A model generated the notes under the pieces. The model saw only the letters and a program-made list of their open reading frames with translations, searched no databases and was not told the origin of the DNA. From Streptomyces sp. LHD-70 (GTDB lineage Bacteria; Actinomycetota; Actinomycetes; Streptomycetales; Streptomycetaceae), in assembly GCF_031157275.1 (NCBI RefSeq), contig NZ_JAVIFW010000003.1, positions 186,001-250,000 of the forward strand: a DNA stretch of 64,000 bases. Reading direction: 5' to 3'. Within the stretch, counting starts at the first letter, position 1; every line of letters begins with the position of its first letter. Position numbers and translations under genes: made by a program. Below are positions 55,366-64,000 of this stretch, piece by piece.

Positions 55366-55902
55366 CTATCGCTTCGCAGCGACGTTGAACTGGCCGTCGT
55401 TGAAGATGACTTGGTCGCCATCAAGGGTGATCTTCGCCCCGGCCCCGTTGGCGATCACCACGGTCTCCTTGGTGATCCGGATGTACGCACCGTTCTGCGC
55501 CTGCAGCAGGATTCCCTGATCGGGCCCCGCCGGATCACTCATCACGATCTTGTGCGCGCCGGGTGTCTCCACGACGACGGGCTTCACCTGGGAGGCCCCC
55601 TGCACGAGCCGCCGCGCGTCCGGCGGCAGCTCGTCCTCCTCCCCGTACCAACACCCCGTCCAGATGGGGAAACTGGGATCCCCCTGCTCGAACTCCACCC
55701 ACACACCGGCCCCCGGCGACGGCACCACGAACTGCCCCGCCTGCGGCCCGGTGAACGGCAGACAGGGCAACGCCCAGGTCGACGGCTCGTCCCCGAGCAC
55801 GTCCGGTACCTCGACGGTGACCCGCCCGATGTGCAGCGGATCGTTGTTGTCCACGACTCGGCCGCGGAACTTGCCGAGGTAGCGGTTGCTGGGTGCGGCC
55901 AT
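55366..55902 (-). CDS. Baseplate assembly protein V / VgrG-like spike protein
   Basis: A 178-residue spike component. The OB-fold opening GKFRGRVVDNNDPLHIGRVT and VPSPGAGVWVEFEQGDPSFP, followed by WTGCWYGEEDE, are typical of gpV/VgrG. The C-terminal third (HKIVMSDPAGPDQGILLQAQ) forms the start of a beta-helix needle. It works with the late control D protein encoded 42 bases upstream; the two together correspond to a split VgrG. Confidence 0.92.
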   Translation of the reverse strand: MAAPSNRYLGKFRGRVVDNNDPLHIGRVTVEVPDVLGDEPSTWALPCLPFTGPQAGQFVVPSPGAGVWVEFEQGDPSFPIWTGCWYGEEDELPPDARRLVQGASQVKPVVVETPGAHKIVMSDPAGPDQGILLQAQNGAYIRITKETVVIANGAGAKITLDGDQVIFNDGQFNVAAKR

Positions 55903-55944
55903 CCTGGGGTGCTCCTGATGTGTGCGGTGTCTCTGTCTGCTGGT

Positions 55945-57084
55945 CTACGGGCGGACGTAGGCGCTGCGCGCCTCCAACCCCTCCCGGCTGAGGGTGAAGT
56001 TCTGCTGGAAGGACCCGGGCCGCAGCACATGGGTCACGGACTTCACGTAGTAGTCCCCGTCGTACGCCCGCCCGGACCCGCGCACGCCGACGAGCTGGCG
56101 CGGCTGCAGCAGATATCCGTGCCGGTTGACGTCGAGCGACCCGGACCCCGAGATGACGTCGGCGGAGGTGGCCGCCCGGGCGAGCAGCTCGGCCTCGGCC
56201 TGCTCGGGCTGGTACTTGGCGGTGCCGGACAGCCTGCGCTGCTTCAAGGCCGGAGTCGGCCGCTTCCCGAGCGGAGGCCGCAGCGGGCTGATCGACGGCT
56301 GGGGGAGCGGCGTGGACTGCCGGGTGCTCGGATCCTGCCAGCGCGCCTGCGGCTCCTCGCGGGCGGTCCCGTCGTACGCGAAGGTCAGCTGGTCGACCGT
56401 CGAGTTGGCGTCCATGTTGACGTTGAGCGCGTGCTGGCGGATGCCGACGCGGACCTCGGGTCCCCAACGGGCAGAAGACTGCCCGGGGTTGGGCCCCGGC
56501 TCGAGATAGAACACATACCCGTTGGCCTTGGCCAGCTCATTGATGTACTGCAGATCGGTGCTGGTCTGGTAGTGCACCCGCAGGTTCTCGCGCGGCGGCT
56601 GCGTGACCTTCTCGGCGTAGACGTCGGGCCGGATCCCGTACCCGGAGTACCGGCGCAGGATGTTGAGCACGCGCTGCGAGGGCGGCAGATTCGGGTACTT
56701 GTCCGTCCGCTCCTGCAGATCCATGGCGAGGCAGAGGTCTTCACCCGTGACGGTGAGGGTGGAGTGCCCCGGCTGGTTGCTGGCGCCGACCTCCTGGCGC
56801 ACGATCAGCCCGTCGAAGAGGACTTCGGGGGTGCCGCGGACGGTGACGGTGATGATGAGGCGGGTTTTGGGGTCGAAGAAGCCCTGGGGGAGGAGGGTTT
56901 TGCTGATGAGCCCGTTCTTGGTCAGATCGAAGGCCAACTGGAACCCAGAGCGCTCCCCGGCGGTGGCGGTGATCTGCGCGGAGAGGAGTGCTTCGGCGAC
57001 CTCGGCGGGCACGGGGCGGGCGAGCTTGGGCCCCATGTGGAGGGTTACGTGAACGGGGCCGCGCCCGATGGGCAGTTCAGCCAC
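55945..57084 (-). CDS. Phage late control gene D-like protein (gp27-like spike hub)
   Basis: A 379-residue hub protein of the gpD/gp27 fold. Landmarks are TVRGTPEVLFDGLIVRQEVG, TLTVTGEDLCLAMDLQERTD, the KYPNLPPSQRVLNILRRYSG block and the C-terminal PRQLVGVRGSGRAYDGDYYV with KSVTHVLRPGSF. It forms the trimeric hub onto which the tube attaches. Its start overlaps the LysM gene by 8 bases. Confidence 0.92.
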   Translation of the reverse strand: MAELPIGRGPVHVTLHMGPKLARPVPAEVAEALLSAQITATAGERSGFQLAFDLTKNGLISKTLLPQGFFDPKTRLIITVTVRGTPEVLFDGLIVRQEVGASNQPGHSTLTVTGEDLCLAMDLQERTDKYPNLPPSQRVLNILRRYSGYGIRPDVYAEKVTQPPRENLRVHYQTSTDLQYINELAKANGYVFYLEPGPNPGQSSARWGPEVRVGIRQHALNVNMDANSTVDQLTFAYDGTAREEPQARWQDPSTRQSTPLPQPSISPLRPPLGKRPTPALKQRRLSGTAKYQPEQAEAELLARAATSADVISGSGSLDVNRHGYLLQPRQLVGVRGSGRAYDGDYYVKSVTHVLRPGSFQQNFTLSREGLEARSAYVRP

Positions 57085-57442
57085 GCCTGTCCCCCCGGGG
57101 GAAGTGGCCGGCGAGGGGAATGTCGACCTCGTGGCCGGGCTCGTCGGTGAGTTCGCGTGGGTCGATGACCGGGTTGGCGTCGGCGATCTGCCACCACTGC
57201 GCGGGGTCGCCGAAGTACCGCTGGCCGAGGAGGTCGGGGCGCTCGCCGGTGCGGACGGTGTGCGTCTGCGTCTCGTCCTCTTCGAGCGGTGGCAGCAACC
57301 GCCGCTTGGCGTACCGCACTTCGGTCCCGTCGGGCAGTCGGTGCACGCCTATCTCGGCGTCGTGGTAGCGGCTGGTGCGGGGGTACGGGTGGGCCCCCGG
57401 TATCGCGTCGAGTGCGCTCTCGTAAGGCTCGATGCCGTCCAT
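57077..57442 (-). CDS. LysM domain tail assembly protein (Afp7/gp53-like)
   Basis: A 121-residue protein. An N-terminal segment (YHDAEIGVHRLPDGTEVRYA) precedes a LysM unit (HTVRTGERPDLLGQRYFGDP, then QWWQIADANPVIDPRELTDE). Such short LysM proteins are found in nearly all contractile systems next to the hub and help lock the baseplate. It overlaps the hub gene and follows the tube-type gene by 10 bases. Confidence 0.9.
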   Translation of the reverse strand: MDGIEPYESALDAIPGAHPYPRTSRYHDAEIGVHRLPDGTEVRYAKRRLLPPLEEDETQTHTVRTGERPDLLGQRYFGDPAQWWQIADANPVIDPRELTDEPGHEVDIPLAGHFPRGDRRG

Positions 57443-57452
57443 GGTGGTGTGG

Positions 57453-58139
57453 TCAGCCCCTTCCCGCGCCTATGTGACCGGAGTTGAGCCCGAGCGTCCC
57501 GAGCCCCGCCGTCCGTGCGGCCCCGGCGAGCCGCTCCTTCTGCGCGAGGTGCGCGTAGTACAGCTCGGCGCCGCGGTGCCCCATGGGCAGATCGCTGACG
57601 GTCAACACCTTCAGCCCAATACTGAGACTCGCTCTGATCGGGTTGAGGTTGACGTCGAACGCGGACTCGTTGATGGACAGCTCGGAGAGCCGCACGGGCA
57701 TGACGCGCTTACTCCCCCAGGTGAAGAGGGTCAACGGCATCTCGATCGGCGAGATCTCGATGGTCCCCTTCTTCGACTGCCGGCTGGCTTCGCGTAATTG
57801 CGCAGAGGTCGGCTGCACGAGCATTTCGAGCACGGCGAGTTGGGGGTGAATCCCATCGGGCGCGGCGATCTCGAACTGATCGGTGGCGTCGATCTCGGCA
57901 GTGAACTTCCAGGTCTCCTGGGCGGGCCCCTTGAGCCGCAGGGCCTCGTTCCGGTCACCGCTACCGGCCCCGCCCCCGCCGGAGTCCCCTCCACTGCCGG
58001 CGGTCTGCGGTGAGAGGCTCCGCTCCAGCGTGTCCGGGTTGAACTGCAACACGATGGCGCGCTGCGGCGTACCGAGTTCGGGGTCGACCAGGACTATCCC
58101 GGAGCGGATGGGTTTGGGGATGTTGGCGTAGCGGGTCAT
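57453..58139 (-). CDS. CIS tube-family protein with a TTA codon
   Basis: A 228-residue tube-type protein. The beta-rich core (AIVLQFNPDTLERSLSPQTA, KGPAQETWKFTAEIDATDQF, then LFTWGSKRVMPVRLSELSIN) matches the CIS tube family that connects tube and hub. A Gly/Ser insert covers about residues 47-63. ATG 58139 has AAGGAGGG upstream and overlaps the HEAT gene stop by one base (TGATG). Codon 57795-57797 reads TTA for leucine, so full translation depends on the bldA tRNA, expressed in development in Streptomyces. Confidence 0.9.
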   Translation of the reverse strand: MTRYANIPKPIRSGIVLVDPELGTPQRAIVLQFNPDTLERSLSPQTAGSGGDSGGGGAGSGDRNEALRLKGPAQETWKFTAEIDATDQFEIAAPDGIHPQLAVLEMLVQPTSAQLREASRQSKKGTIEISPIEMPLTLFTWGSKRVMPVRLSELSINESAFDVNLNPIRASLSIGLKVLTVSDLPMGHRGAELYYAHLAQKERLAGAARTAGLGTLGLNSGHIGAGRG

Positions 58140-58765
58140 CAACGCCCTCCTTCAGCCTGTTGGATCGCGTCCAAAGCCTTGCGGGCCTCACCAGCGATTT
58201 CGGGATCCGAATCTGATGAGGCGATACGAGCGAGGTCTTCCCGGTACTCGTCCCACTCTGAATAGATCATCGCCCATACTGAGGCCCGTCGGACTCGAGG
58301 ATCCCTGTGGTGTGAAGACTCGCGGACTCGCTCCATCAGGCCGTCGTCCGGGAGCGCTGGAGAAATAAGTCCCAGGAGCAGGACGGACTTTGCCCGCGAA
58401 GGTGCGAACGCGGCGGCACCATAAGAGCGGAACGCTTCGTCGAGTGACCAGACCGCCAGTGACTGCTCAATGATCGCGATGACCCGTTCGGCCGTTCTCG
58501 GGTCGCTGTCCATGGCCACCATGTAGCTTTGGCAGGCATAGTCATCCACGATGTAATGCAGCGACCCGTCCTTTCCAGTGGCCCACCTGGCCTCGTAGAA
58601 GGTGCCTTGCGCAGGATCTGGCTCCACGTCCCCCGCGTATCGCCATTCATTCCGCTCGGTAACCTCGAAGATATCGTCTTCAGTGACGGAATCCCGGAGA
58701 ATTACTTTACGGCTGATGCAGGGTTCGGCTGGCATGTGAATGGGCCCTCGCGTTCTTTCGGTCAC
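58139..58765 (-). CDS. HEAT-repeat-like protein, candidate immunity protein
   Basis: A 208-residue acidic protein. Residues about 100-205 form helical pairs of HEAT type (RVRESSHHRDPRVRRASVWA, EDLARIASSDSDPEIAGEAR); the first half is mixed alpha/beta with no recognised family. GTG 58765 overlaps the stop of the giant protein (GTGA), while an in-frame ATG at 58735 gives a shorter form; neither has a strong ribosome binding site. The DNA is A+T-richer than the neighbouring system genes (33 G+C of 60 from 58261). A small, coupled, compositionally foreign gene behind a toxin-like C-terminus is the classic place of an immunity gene. Confidence 0.7.
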   Translation of the reverse strand: MTERTRGPIHMPAEPCISRKVILRDSVTEDDIFEVTERNEWRYAGDVEPDPAQGTFYEARWATGKDGSLHYIVDDYACQSYMVAMDSDPRTAERVIAIIEQSLAVWSLDEAFRSYGAAAFAPSRAKSVLLLGLISPALPDDGLMERVRESSHHRDPRVRRASVWAMIYSEWDEYREDLARIASSDSDPEIAGEARKALDAIQQAEGGR

Positions 58766-61700
58766 TTGCTCTTGATTCCGTTGACCCGATAAACTTCTTC
58801 GCGGATCTTATCCACGAGCTTCTGCTTCGCGTCCGCCTCATCGGCGAAGTCCAACTCTAGCGACTTGGCCCAGCGCTGAAGGTAGTCGATTTCACGAGCA
58901 GCCATCTTCTGTCCGCCCGCTGTGTCGTTCACCTTGCCCTGCTGTGCGGCCTCGCTCCATGCGTGTTGCGCGTATATTTTCCTCCATTCCCGCATCTTCT
59001 GCCTGGCCTCCTCACGCGCAGCAGCATCCGGAGTTCCGTCATCCTTCTTTGCGCTCTTCTGCTTGGATATCCTGGAGTACTCTTCAGGAGTTATTCCATG
59101 CTCTCTCTTCAGGTAGGTCCTCATTGTGCTCTTGGTGCCGGTAAGTTTCTTTACTTCCTTGTCCGTCAGGCCTTCCTGCATGGTCATGTCCACCATATCG
59201 CGGGCAACGGATTCCCTGCTGCTGCCCATGCTCACCCTGTCCTCGAACGCCAGCCTGAAGTCCAGTTGGCGGGCTATGGATTGCGCCCCTTCCTTCTGAC
59301 GCTTTGTCTTCCCGTTCGGCTGCTTGATATTTGATGGCAGAGACAGCGGGAGCTGTTCGAGAGCCTCTCCGAGAGTTCCCAGGCCCGCTTGCCGCTGCGC
59401 ATCGGTTACCTGGCTGCCCGAGCGGGCTCCCAGGGAGAATGCCAGTGACCGGTAGACGACATCGCTGCGGGAGCGATTCTCCTCCACTGCGCCGAGGGTG
59501 TGTTGAAAGGTGCGTTGGTGAACAGGTGCTTGCCGACCAGAACTCTGGCCCGACATGTCATCAATTATTGACTGTGCGAGGAGCGGCTGATCCAGAGTGG
59601 TGCCGAGATCCCCGTTGGAGAACATTTCGGCGTAATCATGACTGAACTTCTGGTTCTCGTCGACGCCGGGTTGCTCCACGAATTGGTTTCTCGGTGAGCT
59701 TGCATCCTGCTTGAGCGAAGTCTTGTTCACGCCGCCGGCCTGGACTCGGGCGTATTCTCCACCTTGGAGAGGATTGGCGCGAAGGTGTGCTGCGAGACCA
59801 CGCGTCTGTGGCGTTCGCCCGACATCGATACTTCCGTCGCTGCCACGTTTTATTCGACGCTGCTGCCTGTATACCTCCGGAGACCCCTGGACCTCTTCTG
59901 CTATTTCGCGAACGATCCTCAATATTTCGTCGGAATCGATGCGAACACCCGCAATGACTGTGTCCTCGGGGTTCAGGGCCGCTTCGATGTTGAAATGGTC
60001 TCCGCTCGAAATTGCAAGACGCGTGAGGCGGTACCACATGCGGATCGGCGGCAGAGTAGATTTGAGGGAGGAGTGCTGTACCCCCATCTTGAGTAGCTTC
60101 CTCAGGACTGGCCGGATGCGCGCGATGATTTTACGAAGTCGCGCATCCTTGGATTCCTTGGAATCCTCGTCCTTCTTGCGCTTCTCCTTTTCGGGCTTCG
60201 ACCTGGGGCGTCCTGGACCAGCCTTCTCCGGCTTCGGCTTGGGCTTGCCTGGCCCCTTCCCGTCCGGCCGGCCCTTCGGCCTGCCAGGGGCGTCCTTGTC
60301 CGGCTTGGGTTTCTTGCCGTCGCCGTCCTTCGGCTTGCGCGTGCCAGGGGCGTCCTTGCCGTCCTTGTCCTTCGGCTTGGTCGGGGTGTCCTTGCCGTCG
60401 CCCTTCGGCTTGTTGGGGTCCTTGGGCTTCGTCGGGTCCTGATCCTTCGGACGGTCCTTGTCCGCGGCCTTGCCGTCGGCGTCCTTCGGCTTGTCCGGAG
60501 CGTCCTTGTCGTCCTTGGACTTATCGGGCGTCTTGTCGTTCGGGCCCTTCGGCTTTGCGTCCGGGTCGGGCTTGGGCTTCGGCTTGGGCTCCGGCTTCGG
60601 CTTCGGGGCCGGGGTTGGGCGGGTGTCCGGCTTGTCGTCGTCCTTCTTGTCCGGGCCGGGCTTCTTGTCCTGGCCCGGCTTCGAAGGGGCGTCGGCCTTG
60701 GGGTCCTTGTCCTTCGGGGGCGTGGGCTTCTTCGGGTCCGGTTTCGACGGGGGCCTCTTGCCGGGCGGGACGTTGGACGGGCTCGGCTTGGCGGGGGCGT
60801 CCTTGTCCTTGGGCTTGTCCCCGCCGGGGCGGTCGCCCTTGCCGTCCTTCGTCGTCGGCTTCTCGTCCTTCGGCTTGTCGCCGGCCTTCCCGTCCTGGCC
60901 GGGCTTCTTGCCCTTGTCGCCGCCCTTGTCCTCGTCCCCGCCCGAACCGTCCTTGCCCTTGTCCCCGTTGCCGCCCTTGTCCTTGCCGAGGTTCTGCGCC
61001 ACGCCCTTCAAGCGGCGGCCGACCTTCGAGACGTACTTGCCGATGCCGCTGAGCAGGGCCTCGTAGGCTAGTTCGAGCAGGGCCACGATCCCGGCCGCCA
61101 CCGCCTTCGCGAAGAGCACGCCGGCGCCGCCCCTGCGGACCGACTTCAGCCACTCGATGACCGCGCCTATCGCACGCAGGATCTCGCTGAGCGCGCCGAT
61201 CGCCGTCTTGATCGCGTCGATGACGGCCATCACCCAGCCCGCGCCGGGGATCAGCTTCGCGATCACCTTTGTGATGACGATCTCGCCGATGATGAACGGG
61301 AGCATGGGGACGATCGCGTCCCAGGTCTCCTTGGCGATTTTCTCGAGCGAGTAGCCGCCCTTGATGAGCTTGTCGAGGATGGCCTTCGGGACGCCGATGA
61401 TCTCTTCGATCTTGGACTGGAACCAGTCCTTCACCGCGGACTTGACCTCGCGGAACAGATGGTTCTTCGCGCCGTCCACCGCGGAGTTCTTCGCGCCGCT
61501 CAGCCAGCCGCCCGGGTCCGACATGAAGTCGACCGCGATCATCATGAACTCGCCGAGGGCGCCCAGGAGTTTGGACGCGTACTCAAGGACCGTCTTGATC
61601 GCGTCCACGACGGCCTTGACGACGTCCATGAGCATCTTCTTCAGGACGCTCAGGATGCTGCTCAGCGCCTTCGCGATGCGGTCGAGCAGGTCCGTGATGG

Positions 61701-64000
61701 CCTTCTTCAGGGCCGCCGCGAGCTTCGTGACGAACGCGATCGCCGCGGCGACCAGGTCCGTGATGAGCTTCCAGATCCGCTTGGCCAGCTCGACGATCGC
61801 CTTGACCAGGTTCTTCGCGAACTCGATCAGGTCTTTGATGAGCTCCGTGACCGCTTCGACGATGGCCTTACGGGCCGCGTTGATCCAGCCCTCGACCCGC
61901 TCCTTGAACTCCTTGATCTTTGTGACGATCGCCCTACGAGCGGCCTTGATGGCCTCGACGATCTTGTTCTTGATCTCGATGACCTTCTTCTTGATCCAGT
62001 CGAAGGCCTCCGAGACCCAGTTCCCCGACTCGTTCGCCGCGGTCTTGGTGTGGTTCTTGGCTTCGTCCTCGCCCTGCTTTCCCCTCTTCTGGATCCTTCC
62101 GTCGTTCTCCTTCTCCTCCGTCTTCGCCTTGTCGTCGGTCTTCTTCTCTTCGTCCTCGACGTCCGTACGGGCCTTCTTGTGGCGCTCCGACTTCTTCGTG
62201 CCGAGCTTCTTGAGCTCCGCGTCCTGGTCCGTACGCCACGTGCCGCGCTCCGTCTTGACCTCGGCCTTGGCCTTCGCGCGCTCGTCCGCCTGTTCCCTGG
62301 TGCTCTTCGCTACCTCAGTCTTGACCTGCCGCTTCTGCTTCTGCTCCGACGCGCGGAAACCCTGCTCCTTGGTCTTGCGCCCCTCGGACACGCCCTGCGC
62401 GCCCTTGCTGAACGCCCCCTGGAACTCGGCCTTCCGGTCGTGTTCGGCCACCTTCGACGCGGCCTCCGCGGGCACCGCGCCCGTCGACGCCTTGCCCGTA
62501 CGCACCCCGCCCTTGCCGGCCTCGCCGCCCGGCACCTTGGCCTTCAACTGCTCCTTGGGCGCGTCGGGGTAGACCTGGTCCTCGCCCATCGAGCGGCCGG
62601 CGTCGTCCCGGCCGGTCTCGACCGCTTCCTGGCCCTTGCTGTCGACCGCCTCGCCCTGCTCGTTGGCCTTGTCGTCCGCGGCGCCCTTCATCTCCACGCC
62701 CGGCGCCTGGCCCGACTTGGCCTCCTTGAGGGCATCGTCCCCCGTCGGCAGACCGGCGAACTTGGCGGCCAGTTTCTGCTCGTCCACCACGGGTTCGTCG
62801 GCGCCGAAAACGCTCGCGATCCCGTTCACGAGCTTCCCGCCGACGAAGCCCAGGCCCATCATGAAGGTGTCCCAGCCGCCTGGCTCCTCCATCTTCTCGG
62901 CGTCGATCTGGCCCTCGGGGTTCTTCGCTCCCTTGACCTCGGCCTTCTCGTCCTTGGGCGCGTCGGACTTCTTCGCCGCGTCCTCGTTGTACTGGGCGGG
63001 CGCGTCGGTCTTCGGCTTCCCCTCCAAGGTCTCCGGCGAGCCCGCCGGACGCTCGACGTTCGGCGGGGCCGAGGCGAGCTTCTTGTGCTCGTCGCCGACC
63101 GTACGGTCCACCGAACCGCCCACGCCGCCCATCGCCTCAAGTGCCCTGTGCGGCTTCAGTTTTGACGCCGACGACAGGCCGGCCTCCGGCGACACCTGGG
63201 ACAGGTTCGGGGCCGGGGGAGATTCCTTGCTCTTGCCCTTGCCGCCCCCGCCTCCCTTGGCACCGCCTCCGCCTCCGCCACCGCCGCCCGGCGTCTTGGG
63301 CGCAGGGGCCGCCTTGGGCGACGCGGACGCAGGTTCGTCCTTCGCGGCCGGCTCTTCCTTACGTGCCTTCGTCTCCTGGGCGGAACTCTTCGGCGGGTCC
63401 TTGGGCTCGGGCGCCGGCTCCTTGGGGGACGCCTTGGAGGCCGGGGTCTTCGTCTCCTTCGGCTCCTTCTCGGCCTGCGCTGAGCCTGACTCCTGCGCCG
63501 CCCCGGAACGCGACCCGGAATCCGTCCCCGACTCCGTCGAGCTGTTCGAGCCGCCGGTGACGTGTGAATCCCGTGCGGGGGACGGGGACTTGTCGTCCTG
63601 CTGCTTGCCGTCGGCCTGGCCCGCCGAGTCGCCGCCGCCCTGCTCGGCCTGGCCCTTGGACGCGGGGTCCGACTCCGACTTCTGCTGGCCGTCGTTCTTC
63701 TGCTCGTCCTTCTTCGGCTCCCCGCCCTTGCCGGCCGTCTCCGAGGCGGCCGCCGTACCGCCCGCCGCCTGCTGGGAACCCTTCTCCGGGGCAGCCCCCG
63801 CCTTGTCGCCTGCGGCCGGGGAGCCCTTCTCCTCCTTGGCCGCGGGCTCCTTGGCCTCGCCGCCGCCCTCCGTCTTGCCCGGCGCCTCCTGCGCCACACG
63901 CTGCGCGGCGGCCGGACCGGCCTTCGGGTCGGCCCCGTCCTTCGGGTCCTTCGACGGTGAGCCCGGACCGGGACGCTGGTCGGCGCCCTCCAGGCCCGCC
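58762..64000 (-). CDS. Giant low-complexity injection-system protein, candidate effector; N-terminus beyond window
   Basis: At least 1745 residues are visible; the frame stays open to the window edge, although a GTG at 63897 could serve as a start. Residues 1 to about 650 are charged, Lys/Ala/Gly/Pro-rich and disordered to coiled. About 650-1000 is a continuous amphipathic helical region with KKVIEIKNKIVEAIKAARRA and LPFIIGEIVITKVIAKLIPG, which could insert in membranes or line a tube. About 1000-1280 is a Lys/Asp/Pro repeat linker (KPKDKDGKDAPG-like). The C-terminal 460 residues form a separate globular domain with a possible helix-turn-helix (EGLTDKEVKKLTGTKSTMRT) and unknown activity. Its DNA is clearly A+T-richer (27 of 60 G+C from 59041). 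A tape-measure-like role is the alternative. Confidence 0.7.
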   Translation of the reverse strand, partial: AGLEGADQRPGPGSPSKDPKDGADPKAGPAAAQRVAQEAPGKTEGGGEAKEPAAKEEKGSPAAGDKAGAAPEKGSQQAAGGTAAASETAGKGGEPKKDEQKNDGQQKSESDPASKGQAEQGGGDSAGQADGKQQDDKSPSPARDSHVTGGSNSSTESGTDSGSRSGAAQESGSAQAEKEPKETKTPASKASPKEPAPEPKDPPKSSAQETKARKEEPAAKDEPASASPKAAPAPKTPGGGGGGGGGAKGGGGGKGKSKESPPAPNLSQVSPEAGLSSASKLKPHRALEAMGGVGGSVDRTVGDEHKKLASAPPNVERPAGSPETLEGKPKTDAPAQYNEDAAKKSDAPKDEKAEVKGAKNPEGQIDAEKMEEPGGWDTFMMGLGFVGGKLVNGIASVFGADEPVVDEQKLAAKFAGLPTGDDALKEAKSGQAPGVEMKGAADDKANEQGEAVDSKGQEAVETGRDDAGRSMGEDQVYPDAPKEQLKAKVPGGEAGKGGVRTGKASTGAVPAEAASKVAEHDRKAEFQGAFSKGAQGVSEGRKTKEQGFRASEQKQKRQVKTEVAKSTREQADERAKAKAEVKTERGTWRTDQDAELKKLGTKKSERHKKARTDVEDEEKKTDDKAKTEEKENDGRIQKRGKQGEDEAKNHTKTAANESGNWVSEAFDWIKKKVIEIKNKIVEAIKAARRAIVTKIKEFKERVEGWINAARKAIVEAVTELIKDLIEFAKNLVKAIVELAKRIWKLITDLVAAAIAFVTKLAAALKKAITDLLDRIAKALSSILSVLKKMLMDVVKAVVDAIKTVLEYASKLLGALGEFMMIAVDFMSDPGGWLSGAKNSAVDGAKNHLFREVKSAVKDWFQSKIEEIIGVPKAILDKLIKGGYSLEKIAKETWDAIVPMLPFIIGEIVITKVIAKLIPGAGWVMAVIDAIKTAIGALSEILRAIGAVIEWLKSVRRGGAGVLFAKAVAAGIVALLELAYEALLSGIGKYVSKVGRRLKGVAQNLGKDKGGNGDKGKDGSGGDEDKGGDKGKKPGQDGKAGDKPKDEKPTTKDGKGDRPGGDKPKDKDAPAKPSPSNVPPGKRPPSKPDPKKPTPPKDKDPKADAPSKPGQDKKPGPDKKDDDKPDTRPTPAPKPKPEPKPKPKPDPDAKPKGPNDKTPDKSKDDKDAPDKPKDADGKAADKDRPKDQDPTKPKDPNKPKGDGKDTPTKPKDKDGKDAPGTRKPKDGDGKKPKPDKDAPGRPKGRPDGKGPGKPKPKPEKAGPGRPRSKPEKEKRKKDEDSKESKDARLRKIIARIRPVLRKLLKMGVQHSSLKSTLPPIRMWYRLTRLAISSGDHFNIEAALNPEDTVIAGVRIDSDEILRIVREIAEEVQGSPEVYRQQRRIKRGSDGSIDVGRTPQTRGLAAHLRANPLQGGEYARVQAGGVNKTSLKQDASSPRNQFVEQPGVDENQKFSHDYAEMFSNGDLGTTLDQPLLAQSIIDDMSGQSSGRQAPVHQRTFQHTLGAVEENRSRSDVVYRSLAFSLGARSGSQVTDAQRQAGLGTLGEALEQLPLSLPSNIKQPNGKTKRQKEGAQSIARQLDFRLAFEDRVSMGSSRESVARDMVDMTMQEGLTDKEVKKLTGTKSTMRTYLKREHGITPEEYSRISKQKSAKKDDGTPDAAAREEARQKMREWRKIYAQHAWSEAAQQGKVNDTAGGQKMAAREIDYLQRWAKSLELDFADEADAKQKLVDKIREEVYRVNGIKSK

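Noticed and set aside
60160..60990. CRISPR or DNA satellite in the Lys/Asp/Pro linker of the giant protein
   Set aside because: The repetition follows the coding frame, is irregular at DNA level and has no spacer structure.
61459..63165. A 568-codon plus-strand open frame rich in Leu, Arg and Asp
   Set aside because: Antisense of the lysine-rich giant protein; apparent repeats merely mirror its Lys codons.

Overview
The window is typical Streptomyces chromosome. It is very G+C-rich, has strongly biased third codon positions, many GTG starts and 4-base ATGA/GTGA stop-start overlaps. It carries a 2-methylisoborneol cluster, a multidomain SpoIIE-type phosphatase and several repeat families typical of Streptomyces intergenic DNA. 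I found one TTA leucine codon, the bldA type. No rRNA, tRNA, CRISPR array or intact insertion sequence was seen.

Region by region. (1) 1-3298, minus strand: 2-methylisoborneol operon with a family 2B encapsulin shell, terpene cyclase and GPP C-methyltransferase (cut by the window edge). (2) 3686-4454: secreted DUF2599 gene broken by an apparent one-base frameshift. (3) 4779-8132, plus: ribbon-helix-helix protein, DUF4097 protein and a DrrAB-type ABC exporter, preceded by five copies of an 8-bp palindrome-like motif; then a methyltransferase. (4) 9155-20613, minus: ten genes behind a Zur/Fur-type box. They encode an ATP-grasp ligase, a DUF364-like Rossmann protein, a cysteine-synthase-like PLP enzyme, a dipeptide epimerase, an MFS exporter, a methyltransferase and a nickel/peptide-type ABC importer. 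The layout is that of a metallophore system (make, export, re-import), but the enzyme set is not one I recognise. (5) 20779-24955: secreted alpha/beta hydrolase, acetyltransferase, a MITE-like element with 20-22 bp inverted ends, and a divergent LysR/EamA pair. (6) 25065-32235: SpoIIE-type sensor phosphatase, then a polyol operon with a convergent DeoR regulator. (7) 32391-42819: argG, gdhA, TetR with a divergent methyltransferase and an MFS gene, thioredoxin-like ferredoxin, secreted HNH nuclease, PadR and an acyl-CoA dehydrogenase. (8) 42931-64000, minus: the baseplate half of a contractile injection system, running off the window end. It includes a coupled amidase and a giant low-complexity protein whose A+T-richer C-terminus is followed, with a 4-base overlap, by a small HEAT-like protein: a candidate effector and immunity pair.

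The most interesting parts are the putative zinc-responsive metallophore operon (4) and the injection system with its candidate effector pair (8), in which one tube gene needs the bldA tRNA. The MIB encapsulin operon matches a recently described compartmentalised pathway.
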